From: an uncultured Ruminococcus sp.
GTDB taxonomy: Bacteria > Bacillota > Clostridia > Oscillospirales > Acutalibacteraceae
Length of the DNA: 6,393 nt
Assembly: GCA_902766305.1 (NCBI GenBank)
Contig: CACXDE010000349.1
Location: 1-6,393, forward strand
Direction: 5' to 3'
How positions within the stretch are numbered: position 1 is the first letter of the stretch; each line of letters begins with the position of its first letter. The notes under the pieces are model-generated. The model was not told the DNA's origin and did no database searches. It was given only the letters and a program-made list of their open reading frames with translations. Both the position numbers and the translations under genes were made by a program. This document shows positions 1-6,194 of this stretch, piece after piece.

Positions 1-1037
1 AGTATCAGCCCCTCGTACTCAACGAGTATATCGGCAGCGGTCAGCCCTGGGATCTTGACGGCAATAACAGCGGTGTGAGTGTTCTTTCACCGTATCAGCA
101 GGTTAAGGGCGCCGACTGGTATTCAGGAACAGCTAATGCTATCTATCAGAACATTAATTATATCGACAGATATAACCCTGATTATGTAGTTATACTTTCA
201 GGCGACCACATCTACAAGATGGATTACTCAAAGATGATTGCTGAACATAAAGCTAATAATGCTGACTGTACTATCGCAGTTATTGATGTACCGCTTGCAG
301 AAGCTTCAAGATTCGGTATTATGAATACAAATCCGGACGGCTCTATATATGAGTTTGAAGAGAAGCCGGCTAAGCCCAAGAGTACGAACGCTTCTATGGG
401 TATCTATGTATTCAGCTATGACAAGCTCAGAAAGTATCTTATCGAGGATGAGGAAACAGAGGGTTCTTCACACGACTTCGGTAAGGATATTCTTCCGAAA
501 ATGCTCGAGGACGGTCTGAGAATGTTCGCGTATCAGTTCGAGGGCTACTGGAAGGATGTCGGAACTATAGACAGTCTCTGGGAATCAAATATGGATCTTC
601 TTGATCCGAATGTTCCCCTTGATCTTACAGATGAATCATGGAAGATCTATTCAAGAAACCCTGTTGTACCGCCTCAGTATATTGCCGAAACAGCAGAGGT
701 TCAGAATTCGCTTATAGCTGACGGATGCTCTATCGGCGGTTCTGTAGACTTCTCAGTGCTTTTCTCTAATGTTGTTGTAAAGCCCGGCGCAGTTGTTCAG
801 GATTCTATCATCATGCCCGGTTCAGTTATAGAGGAAGGCGCAGTTGTACAGTATGCTATAATTTCTGAAAATACAGTCATCGGAAAGAATGCTGTTATAG
901 GTGCTCGTCCGGAGACAATCGAAGACAAGGATCAGTGGGGTATCGCAGTAATAGGCGATAATCTCAAGATAGGCGCAGGCGCTAAGATCGCACCTAAGGC
1001 TATGGTTTCAAAAGATGTAGAGGAGGTTGAAGAATAA
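1..1037 (+). CDS. glgC: Glucose-1-phosphate adenylyltransferase (ADP-glucose pyrophosphorylase) catalytic subunit, 5' truncated by the window
   Basis: Makes ADP-glucose and pyrophosphate from ATP and glucose-1-phosphate, the committed step of bacterial glycogen synthesis in the cytoplasm. The frame is open from base 3 (first codon TAT), so a GTG at 75 is internal and not the start; 344 codons are visible. GlgC proteins are usually around 400 residues, so roughly 55 N-terminal residues, including the glycine-rich nucleotide-binding loop, lie outside the window. Visible landmarks in order: [37 protein letters not shown] (catalytic Asp), FGIMNTN, FEEKP (the Lys that binds glucose-1-phosphate in the family), [18 protein letters not shown] and [19 protein letters not shown], then a left-handed beta-helix from about nt 690, with repeating Val/Ile-Gly hexapeptides. 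It overlaps glgD by one base, which suggests translational coupling and equal subunit supply. No frameshift or lost catalytic residue is seen in the visible part. Confidence 0.96.
   Translation, partial: YQPLVLNEYIGSGQPWDLDGNNSGVSVLSPYQQVKGADWYSGTANAIYQNINYIDRYNPDYVVILSGDHIYKMDYSKMIAEHKANNADCTIAVIDVPLAEASRFGIMNTNPDGSIYEFEEKPAKPKSTNASMGIYVFSYDKLRKYLIEDEETEGSSHDFGKDILPKMLEDGLRMFAYQFEGYWKDVGTIDSLWESNMDLLDPNVPLDLTDESWKIYSRNPVVPPQYIAETAEVQNSLIADGCSIGGSVDFSVLFSNVVVKPGAVVQDSIIMPGSVIEEGAVVQYAIISENTVIGKNAVIGARPETIEDKDQWGIAVIGDNLKIGAGAKIAPKAMVSKDVEEVEE
1021..1026 (+). promoter_or_regulatory. Ribosome binding site of glgD inside the end of glgC
   Basis: AGGAGG lies 10 nt before the ATG at 1037, within the last codons of glgC. 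It supports the ATG in the overlap TAATG as the true glgD start rather than the in-frame ATG at 1055. Confidence 0.85.
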
Positions 1038-2149
1038 TGCGCGGCAATAATATAATGGGTATCATCTTCGCCAATCTGCATGAGAACCTTGTAAGCGAGC
1101 TGACAGAAGTCAGGATCATGGGTGCAGTTCCATACGGCGGAAAGTATCGTCTTATTGATTTCCCTCTTTCCAATATGGTTAACTCAGGTATCAATAAGGT
1201 AGGCGTTATAACAAAAAGCAACTATCAGTCCATTATGGATCATATAGGCAACGGCAAGGCATGGGATCTTTCGAGAAAACAGGGCGGTCTGTTCATACTT
1301 CCGCCTTTTACGGATCAGAGTAATTATTCTAACAGGGTGTCAACTCTGAACAGTATCCGTCCCTTCCTTGAAAATTCTACACAGGAATATGTTGTAGTAT
1401 CTGACTGCGATGTAATCTGCAATATAGATTTCCAGGATGTATGCAGAAAGCATCTTGAAAACGGTGCTGATGTTACTCTTATCTATAAGAGGGATCAGAT
1501 TCCGGAGAAGCTTCATGATCCGACTGTCCTTTCCTTTGATTCAAAGGGAAAGGTAACTGATGTACAGATCAATAACAATATCACAGGCTCATGCAGCTTC
1601 TATGCGAATATGCTCTTCATAAAGAGAGAGCTTCTTATGGAACTTATTGACAGCTGCATCAGCAAGAATACGCTTAACTTCAAGCGTGATATTATTCAGG
1701 GTGAGTATAAGAATCTTAACTTCTTCGGCTATGAACTCAAGGGCTTCTCTCCTGTAATAACTTCTATGAGCGGATACTTCAACGCAAATATGGAGCTTAT
1801 GAAAGAAGAAGTAAGGGCAGACCTGTTCAACAGCGACAACCCGATATATACAAAGGTAAGAGACGATATGCCTACAAAGTACGGTCTTGGCTCAAAGGTG
1901 AAAAATTCGCTTATTGCTAACGGCTGTATCATTGAAGGCGAAGTAGATAACTGTGTTCTGTTCAAGGGCGTTCATATTGGTACGGGTACGAAGGTATCTA
2001 ACTGCGTTATCATGCAGGATACTCAGATAGGCGCTGACAGTAATCTCAGTTATGTTTTTGTCGATAAGGATGTAACAGTTAAGGACGAGAGAACTCTTAT
2101 GGGTTATCTTTCATATCCTGTTTATATCAGTAAGGGCAGTGTAGTTTAA
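1037..2149 (+). CDS. glgD: ADP-glucose pyrophosphorylase regulatory subunit GlgD
   Basis: A 370-residue paralogue of GlgC, the normal length for GlgD. In Firmicutes GlgD pairs with GlgC and raises its activity rather than catalysing the reaction itself. The nucleotidyltransferase fold is recognisable (YGGKYRLIDFPLSNMVNSGI, then GNGKAWDLSRKQGGLFILPP), followed by a C-terminal beta-helix (NSLIANGCIIEGEVDNCVLF). Features needed for catalysis are degenerate: the N-terminal glycine-rich GxGxRL loop is missing, the SGDHIYK stretch of GlgC reads SDCDVICN, and the FEEKP motif is replaced by a stretch reading QINNNIT, removing the glucose-1-phosphate-binding Lys. That pattern is what separates GlgD from a second GlgC. 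It starts inside the glgC stop codon, so the two subunits are probably made together. Confidence 0.95.
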   Translation: MRGNNIMGIIFANLHENLVSELTEVRIMGAVPYGGKYRLIDFPLSNMVNSGINKVGVITKSNYQSIMDHIGNGKAWDLSRKQGGLFILPPFTDQSNYSNRVSTLNSIRPFLENSTQEYVVVSDCDVICNIDFQDVCRKHLENGADVTLIYKRDQIPEKLHDPTVLSFDSKGKVTDVQINNNITGSCSFYANMLFIKRELLMELIDSCISKNTLNFKRDIIQGEYKNLNFFGYELKGFSPVITSMSGYFNANMELMKEEVRADLFNSDNPIYTKVRDDMPTKYGLGSKVKNSLIANGCIIEGEVDNCVLFKGVHIGTGTKVSNCVIMQDTQIGADSNLSYVFVDKDVTVKDERTLMGYLSYPVYISKGSVV

Positions 2150-2161
2150 GATTAATTTTGG

Positions 2162-2188
2162 TCCCGCCCCGCCTATGGCGGAGCGGGA
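2162..2188 (+). repeat. GC-rich palindrome between glgD and glgA
   Basis: Arms 2162-2173 and 2177-2188 pair over 12 positions with a single C/A mismatch (2168 against 2182) around a TAT loop. Only the short interrupted T-stretch TATGTTTTTG follows, so it could be a leaky intrinsic terminator, an mRNA-stabilising hairpin that lowers or raises glgA relative to glgCD, or a copy of a dispersed REP-like palindrome. The structure is clear; the role is inference. Confidence 0.7.
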
Positions 2189-2200
2189 TATGTTTTTGTT

Positions 2201-2206
2201 GGAGGT
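2201..2206 (+). promoter_or_regulatory. Ribosome binding site of glgA
   Basis: GGAGGT, 7 nt before the ATG at 2214 and 12 nt after the palindrome. It fixes the start of glgA at the family-typical N-terminus MKVLYAASEAQPF. Confidence 0.85.
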
Positions 2207-2213
2207 GTAATTA

Positions 2214-3638
2214 ATGAAAGTTTTGTATGCTGCGAGTGAAGCCCAGCCTTTTGCAGCGTCAGGCGGACTTGCTGATGTAGCGGGTTCTTTGCCTCATGCT
2301 CTGCGAAAAAGGCTTATTGCATGCCGTATAGTAATGCCGCTTTACGGTGATATTCCACAGCCTCTCAAGGATAACCTGAGATTTGTAACAAGCTTTTCTG
2401 TTCCTGTATCATGGAGAAGACAGTACTGCGGAGTATTTGAAACGAGATATAACAGCGTAATTTATTATTTTATAGATAATGAATATTATTTCAAGCGTCA
2501 GGGACTTTACGGTCATTATGATGACGCTGAAAGGTTTGCTTTTTTCTCAAGAGCCTGCCTTGAAATGCTTCCTTATATTGATTTCAAGCCTGATGTTATC
2601 AACTGCAACGACTGGCAGACAGCGCTTATACCGACCTATTATGATCTGTTCTATAAAAACAATGACTGGTACAGGGGAATAAAGACAGTGTTTACTATTC
2701 ACAATATCCAGTATCAGGGACAGTACGGCACAGAATTGTATGAAGAGGTTGTCGGTATACCGCCGGAGAACAGAAGTGTTCTTGATTTTGATAACTGCAT
2801 CAACTATATGAAGGGCGCAATAGAAACGGCAAACCGTGTTACTACGGTAAGCCCGAGTTATGCCTGGGAGATTCGTGACCCGTGGTTCTCACATAGGCTT
2901 GATCCGATACTTAATGCGCGGTCGTGGAAGCTCAGAGGTATCCTGAACGGTATTGACAATACCTCATATAATCCGGCAACGGATATACAGCTTTACGCAC
3001 ATTATACGCCGGAGGATCTTTCCGGAAAGGCTGTAAACAAACAGAAGCTTCAGGAAAGGCTTGGGCTGGAGCAGAATCCTGATGTACCGATAATAGCAAT
3101 GGTAACAAGACTTGTTGCGCATAAGGGACTTGATCTTGTAAAGGCGGCTCTTGATCAGATGATGAGGGAAGAGTATGTACAGTTTGTAATGCTTGGTTCA
3201 GGCGACTGGGAATATGAAAGCTTCTTCCGTACAATGCACGAACGCTATCCGGGAAGACTTTGCTTCTGCAACGGCTTTATCCCTGAGCTGTCAAGAAAGA
3301 TATATGCCGGTGCTGATATATTCCTTATGCCGTCAAAGGCAGAACCCTGCGGTCTTTCACAGATGATAGCATTACGCTATGGTACCATTCCGATAGTAAG
3401 AGAGGTCGGCGGTCTGCGTGACTCTATCCATGACAGCGGAACAGGCGAGGGCAATGGCTTTACCTTTGCTAATTATGACGCTATGGATATGCTTGGCTGT
3501 ATCAGACGTGCGATAGCTGGCTACTGGCAGAGAGACGGCTGGAAGATACTTGTTCAGCGTGCAATGCGCAGCGACAACAGCTGGGCAAAGTCCGCTACAG
3601 AATATATCAATCTCTACAAAGAAGTTATGAATGAGTGA
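2214..3638 (+). CDS. glgA: Glycogen synthase, ADP-glucose type (GT5 family)
   Basis: Transfers glucose from ADP-glucose to the non-reducing end of a growing alpha-1,4-glucan. It is 474 residues long, the usual length. Two Rossmann domains (GT-B fold) are visible: the N-terminal one opens with MKVLYAASEAQPF and SGGLADVAGSLP and contains DVINCNDWQTALIP and FTIHNIQYQGQYG; the C-terminal one has MVTRLVAHKGLDL (the Arg and Lys that hold the ADP phosphates), then AEPCGLSQMIALRYGTIPIV with its conserved Glu, then VGGLRDSI. An oddity is the N-terminal K-x-G-G motif, here A-S-G-G: Ala15 stands where E. coli GlgA has Lys15. As the rest is intact I take it as active. It is the last gene of the operon and is followed by an inverted repeat and a terminator. 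Confidence 0.97.
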   Translation: MKVLYAASEAQPFAASGGLADVAGSLPHALRKRLIACRIVMPLYGDIPQPLKDNLRFVTSFSVPVSWRRQYCGVFETRYNSVIYYFIDNEYYFKRQGLYGHYDDAERFAFFSRACLEMLPYIDFKPDVINCNDWQTALIPTYYDLFYKNNDWYRGIKTVFTIHNIQYQGQYGTELYEEVVGIPPENRSVLDFDNCINYMKGAIETANRVTTVSPSYAWEIRDPWFSHRLDPILNARSWKLRGILNGIDNTSYNPATDIQLYAHYTPEDLSGKAVNKQKLQERLGLEQNPDVPIIAMVTRLVAHKGLDLVKAALDQMMREEYVQFVMLGSGDWEYESFFRTMHERYPGRLCFCNGFIPELSRKIYAGADIFLMPSKAEPCGLSQMIALRYGTIPIVREVGGLRDSIHDSGTGEGNGFTFANYDAMDMLGCIRRAIAGYWQRDGWKILVQRAMRSDNSWAKSATEYINLYKEVMNE

Positions 3639-3644
3639 TGTCTG

Positions 3645-3770
3645 AAGTTCAGAGTTCAGAGAATGGCATTTCAAACTCTATTCTTCTCTTGTAAGTTTAA
3701 GCGTATCTGACAAAATACAGTTCTTGAATATGATACGAAATTAAAAAGAACAAGCTCTGAACTCTGCACT
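3645..3770. repeat. Long-range inverted repeat built of tandem heptamers
   Basis: The left arm 3646-3661 contains AGTTCAG twice in tandem; the right arm 3755-3770 (CTCTGAACTCTGCACT) is its reverse complement with one mismatch in 16. The AT-rich interior holds a further pair, CGTATC 3702-3707 with GATACG 3732-3737, and CTTGT 3688-3692 with ACAAG 3750-3754. It starts 6 nt after the glgA stop codon and its right arm is shared with the terminator. No ORF lies inside. It may be a small MITE-like or dispersed repeat, or just an elaborate operon end. Confidence 0.65.
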
Positions 3771-3807
3771 CTTAGCTCTGAGCTTTTAAGAGTTCGCAGC
3801 TTTTTTT
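3754..3807 (+). terminator. Intrinsic terminator after the glg operon
   Basis: GCTCTGAACTCT 3754-3765 pairs with AGAGTTCGCAGC 3789-3800 (one mismatch and one wobble), immediately followed by seven T (3801-3807). A rival internal hairpin also exists: ACTCTT 3768-3773 with AAGAGT 3788-3793, extended by AGCT 3774-3777 with AGCT 3781-3784. Either stem lies just before the T-run, so termination here is well supported although the exact fold is uncertain. Confidence 0.75.
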
Positions 3808-3829
3808 CCACGATTTTCTATACCGGTTG

Positions 3830-3838
3830 TGGTATGAT
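3830..3838 (+). promoter_or_regulatory. Extended -10 promoter for the structured RNA and DUF2828 gene
   Basis: TGG followed by TATGAT (3833-3838) matches a vegetative extended -10 element (TGnTATAAT with one mismatch). No good -35 is seen 17 nt upstream, which extended -10 promoters can do without. It lies 23 nt beyond the operon terminator, and the predicted start near 3845 falls directly before the first stem of the RNA, so position and context agree. Confidence 0.6.
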
Positions 3839-3844
3839 AAATAC

Positions 3845-4122
3845 ATCAAAGGCGCAAACAGCAATTTTTTATAAACCTGTCAAGTTTAGAATTGCGCCTT
3901 GTAAAGAGATACGTACAGCATATCTTTTATTGCTTGGGTGCAGTGATGATGCCTCGGCACACATGCTGCAAAAATTTGTATCTCGTAATAAAGACGCAGA
4001 CAGCAGTAATTTAAGGTTTTGAGGGGACAGGAGTGCAGCGGCTTCGGCTTTGCGCCTGTAAAAAAATTATGCGTCTTGTAAGCAAAGAAGCATCGGGGTT
4101 CGATTCCCCGGTGCAGCTTTTT
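3845..4122 (+). ncRNA. Candidate structured RNA with tRNA-like T-arm, upstream of DUF2828 (Y-RNA-like)
   Basis: About 280 nt without a credible gene, holding several long complementary pairs. P1: AAGGCGCAA 3849-3857 with TTGCGCCTT 3892-3900. P2: GAGATAC 3906-3912 with GTATCTC 3978-3984, enclosing CAGCAT 3916-3921 with ATGCTG 3963-3968 and GTGC 3938-3941 with GCAC 3957-3960. P3: AAGACGCA 3991-3998 with TGCGTCTT 4070-4077, continued after an 8-nt bulge by TAATTT 4007-4012 with AAATTA 4064-4069, then ACAGG 4027-4031 with CCTGT 4055-4059, capped by a C(TTCG)G tetraloop. P4: a perfect tRNA T-arm at the 3' end, then a T-run. It has its own promoter and sits directly before a Ro60-like protein gene, which is where bacterial Y RNAs are often found; those carry a tRNA-mimic module. 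I recognise no named RNA family here. Alternatives are a cis-acting leader of the DUF2828 gene or a tRNA-derived remnant; the number of nested perfect stems argues against a remnant. Confidence 0.68.
4090..4122 (+). terminator. T-arm hairpin with T-run at the RNA 3' end
   Basis: GCA 4090-4092 pairs with TGC 4112-4114, T4093 wobbles with G4111, and CGGGG 4094-4098 pairs with CCCCG 4106-4110, enclosing the 7-nt loop TTCGATT. The last G-C pair and loop match tRNA positions 53-61 exactly (T54 T55 C56 G57 A58, and C61). Five T follow at 4118-4122. The same hairpin can therefore act as a tRNA-mimic module and as an intrinsic terminator that makes the RNA 3' end or attenuates the downstream gene. 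The T-arm match is seen directly; the terminator role is inferred. Confidence 0.6.
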
Positions 4123-4149
4123 GTTAAGACAATTTATATTCATAAAACA

Positions 4150-4154
4150 GGGAG
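4150..4154 (+). promoter_or_regulatory. Ribosome binding site deciding the DUF2828 start
   Basis: GGGAG ends 8 nt before ATG 4163. The frame is open back to a TTG at 4121, but that codon overlaps the T-run of the RNA hairpin and has no Shine-Dalgarno sequence, so ATG 4163 is preferred. Confidence 0.8.
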
Positions 4155-4162
4155 TGGAAAAT

Positions 4163-5632
4163 ATGAAAATGACAGAAATGCTGAAAGAAACTGCAAATGT
4201 TACATTTACCGAAAACGGCGCAGTAACAAAAAGAACAACGGGTTCGGATTGTCTTGACCTGTTTTCAAGAATAGGCGGTATGCGTAAGGCAGATGACGTG
4301 GAGATAATTGACTGCTTTATCCGTGCATACTGTGAAGATCCTGACAGCGCAGTTAAGCTCCTGTTTTATGCGAGAGATATAAGGGGCGGTCTTGGCGAAA
4401 GAAAGGTATTCCGCATAATACTGAATTGGCTTGCGGACAATCATCACGAAAGCGTCATGAAAAATCTTCCGTACATAGCAGAGTTCGGAAGATATGACGA
4501 CCTTCTTGTACTGCTCGGTACTAAATGTGAAGCTGCCGCCACAAAGCTGATAAAAGAACAGCTTGAAATGGATATGGCTGCACTAAAAACTGATGGTCAG
4601 GTAAGTCTGCTTGCGAAATGGCTGCCCTCCGTTAATACTTCAAATAAAGAAGCAGTCCTTAATGGAAAGAAGCTTGCAAAGCTATTAGGGTTTAATGAAG
4701 CCGCTTACAGGAAGACGCTTTCCGCACTCAGGGCGCAGATAAAGATAATTGAAAATAATCTTCGTGAGAAGAAATATAATTTTGATTATGAGAAGCAGCC
4801 CTCAAAGGCACTTTTTAAATACAGAGCAGCCTTTATCCGCAACGATAATGAAAGATATACTGATTATCTTGACAGGGTAAGCAAGGGCGAAGCAAAAATG
4901 AATACTGGTACGCTCATGCCCTATGAAATAGTTGAATCAGCCTTTAATAAAATGGGTTCAATGACAGATGATGAAAAAAACGCTATAAATACAACCTGGG
5001 AAAAGCTTGAGGATTTCGGCGGAGATGAAAATATGCTTGCAGTCGTTGATAATTCAGGCTCAATGTACTGCTGGAATAAGCCTACGCCGGCATCGGTTGC
5101 GCTGTCTTTAGGACTGTATTTTGCAGAAAGAAACAAGGGCGCATTTGCCAACCATTTCATTACTTTCTCCGAAACTCCCCAGATGATAGAGATAAAGGGT
5201 AAGACCTTTATTGACAAGCTGCTGTATATTATGACATTTAATGAGATTGCCGATACAAATATTGAAGCAGTATTCAGACTTGTTCTTGATACTGCGCTGA
5301 AATATAAAGTCCCTCAGTCCGAACTGCCCTCAAAGCTTGTTATCATTTCAGATATGGAGTTTAACTGTTGTGTTGAGAATGCAGGCTTGACAAACTTTGA
5401 GAATGCGAAAAAGATGTTTGAGGAAAACGGCTACAAGCTGCCGGATGTGATATTCTGGAATGTTGCGAGCCGCAGCCGTCAGCAGCCTGTAACAATGAAC
5501 GAACAAGGTGCTGCGTTGGTTTCAGGATGTACTCCGAGATTGTTCACTATGATCGCCGGGGGAGAAATGACTCCTATGAAGCTTATGCTTGAGATTCTCA
5601 ATAGTGACAGATATAAGGACATAAAAGCATGA
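4163..5632 (+). CDS. DUF2828 family protein, Ro60/TROVE-like with vWA domain
   Basis: A 489-residue cytoplasmic protein with no signal peptide or membrane segment. The N-terminal, mainly helical part carries the family signatures TENGAVTKRTTGSDCLDLF (16-34), FYARDIRGGLGERKVFR (68-84), EFGRYDDLLVLLGT (107-120) and AKWLPS (151-156). The C-terminal von Willebrand A domain has a complete-looking metal site: DNSGSM (296-301, D-x-S-x-S), Thr365 in TNIEAVF, and Asp397 in ISDMEF. This order resembles the Ro60/Rsr (TROVE) proteins, which form a ring of helical repeats closed by a vWA domain, bind misfolded RNA in the ring and Y RNA on its outer face. DUF2828 is experimentally little described, so an RNA-binding or RNA-quality-control role is inference, strengthened by the structured RNA with a tRNA-like arm ending about 40 nt upstream. 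No ligase, nuclease or RtcB gene is visible beside it in the window. It appears to be a single-gene transcript, with its own upstream promoter and a terminator 10 nt after the stop codon. Family assignment is by motif recall, not a search. Confidence 0.84.
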   Translation: MKMTEMLKETANVTFTENGAVTKRTTGSDCLDLFSRIGGMRKADDVEIIDCFIRAYCEDPDSAVKLLFYARDIRGGLGERKVFRIILNWLADNHHESVMKNLPYIAEFGRYDDLLVLLGTKCEAAATKLIKEQLEMDMAALKTDGQVSLLAKWLPSVNTSNKEAVLNGKKLAKLLGFNEAAYRKTLSALRAQIKIIENNLREKKYNFDYEKQPSKALFKYRAAFIRNDNERYTDYLDRVSKGEAKMNTGTLMPYEIVESAFNKMGSMTDDEKNAINTTWEKLEDFGGDENMLAVVDNSGSMYCWNKPTPASVALSLGLYFAERNKGAFANHFITFSETPQMIEIKGKTFIDKLLYIMTFNEIADTNIEAVFRLVLDTALKYKVPQSELPSKLVIISDMEFNCCVENAGLTNFENAKKMFEENGYKLPDVIFWNVASRSRQQPVTMNEQGAALVSGCTPRLFTMIAGGEMTPMKLMLEILNSDRYKDIKA

Positions 5633-5641
5633 TAAAAAAAC

Positions 5642-5680
5642 GCCCGTTCCACACTTGATTCAGTGAGGTTCGGGCTTTTT
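5642..5680. terminator. Bidirectional intrinsic terminator between convergent genes
   Basis: GCCCG 5642-5646 pairs with CGGGC 5671-5675; inside, CC 5649-5650 with GG 5667-5668 and CACT 5652-5655 with AGTG 5662-5665. Five T follow on the plus strand (5676-5680) and seven A precede the stem (5634-5640), giving a T-run for minus-strand transcripts. It ends the DUF2828 gene and can also stop the convergent four-helix gene. The 124 bases from 5681 to 5804 hold no gene; the only structure noted is a small CAGCAT/ATGCTG hairpin at 5714-5731. Confidence 0.88.
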
Positions 5681-5804
5681 GTTACCATTCTCCGTGACAA
5701 AATATATGTTCAGCAGCATATGTTAATGCTGTGGTTATAATATTCGCAGCAATAAAAACAGCAGTTAGAGCTTTTTTGTTTAGTTAAGACTTAAAACTTT
5801 AAAA

Positions 5805-6164
5805 TTATTTTTTCTTCTCTTTTGCCGTCTTTAACGAGGCAATCAATATTCTTTTGATTTCTAAACAATCTTTAATCATGGAATATCCCTGTTCTTCATC
5901 TATATATTCTGAAAGTACCAATAATTTGAGCCAATATTCAGTTTCAGCAGTTTCTTTAAGAGAAATTTGCAGTTTTGCAATAAAGTCTGCTGTGCTGATA
6001 CCATAAACTGCTTCATTAGCATTAGCACCAATAGATGTTCCGCTTCTGATGATTTGTTTTGATATGATTGATTCTTTCTTTTCAGTCGTAAGATATTTGT
6101 AAAGTTTAACAATCCTTGCTGCAAATTTAAGTGATTTTTCGAGTAACGGATTTTCATTTTGCAT
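5805..6164 (-). CDS. Four-helix-bundle protein of the S23 / 23S rRNA intervening-sequence family
   Basis: 119 residues, the usual size of this family, which forms a small all-helical bundle. The family signature SGTSIGANANEA is intact near residues 42-53, flanked by helices rich in Leu, Ile, Lys and Glu (LEKSLKFAARIVKLYKYL; FIAKLQISLKETAETEYWLK) and a very Lys-rich end. Members were first noted as ORFs within insertions in 23S rRNA genes, and the same fold occurs in the Avd accessory protein of diversity-generating retroelements; most members are free-standing and of unknown function, with nucleic-acid binding suspected. No rRNA and no reverse transcriptase are present here. The gene is visibly more AT-rich than the glg genes and sits between tRNA-Leu and a convergent gene, bordered upstream by inverted repeats, which hints at horizontal arrival. 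The ATG is supported by a strong ribosome binding site. Confidence 0.88.
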   Translation of the reverse strand: MQNENPLLEKSLKFAARIVKLYKYLTTEKKESIISKQIIRSGTSIGANANEAVYGISTADFIAKLQISLKETAETEYWLKLLVLSEYIDEEQGYSMIKDCLEIKRILIASLKTAKEKKK

Positions 6165-6171
6165 TTTCGGT

Positions 6172-6179
6172 ACTCCTTT
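6172..6179 (-). promoter_or_regulatory. Ribosome binding site of the four-helix-bundle gene
   Basis: On the minus strand the sequence reads AAAGGAGT, 7 nt before the ATG at 6164-6162. It fixes the start codon and argues that the gene is expressed. No convincing promoter was found between it and the tRNA, so read-through from the tRNA transcript is possible. Confidence 0.82.
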
Positions 6180-6194
6180 TTAACAATAAAGAAA

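Noticed and set aside
75..77. GTG as the start of glgC
   Set aside because: The frame continues upstream to the window edge with typical GlgC sequence ([15 protein letters not shown]), so the GTG is internal.
3834..4022. 62-codon plus-strand ORF within the structured RNA region
   Set aside because: Its ATG overlaps the -10 element, it has no Shine-Dalgarno sequence, and its product resembles no family I know; the paired RNA stems explain the region better.
4090..4117. Phage attachment site left by integration into a tRNA 3' end
   Set aside because: No integrase, no second copy in the window, and no match to the tRNA-Leu 3' end at 6308-6393.
4030..4122. Complete tRNA gene ending in the T-arm
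   Set aside because: No GCTGCAC acceptor strand lies at tRNA distance, there is no D-arm and no encoded CCA, so only the T-arm is tRNA-like.
3845..4122. tmRNA (ssrA) or T-box leader
   Set aside because: No tag-peptide reading frame or CCA end for tmRNA, and no UGGNACCGCG-type T-box sequence.
3886..4143. 85-codon minus-strand ORF opposite the structured RNA
   Set aside because: Cys- and His-rich low-complexity product with no recognisable motif; it lies antisense to the stems and T-arm and is most likely a chance open frame.
5714..5741. Promoter at TATAAT 5736-5741 and CAGCAT/ATGCTG hairpin in the convergent spacer
   Set aside because: No -35 and no gene follows on the plus strand; the hairpin has only six pairs and no T-run.
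5805..6164. Diversity-generating retroelement accessory protein (Avd)
   Set aside because: Same fold family, but no reverse transcriptase, template repeat or variable repeat is present.
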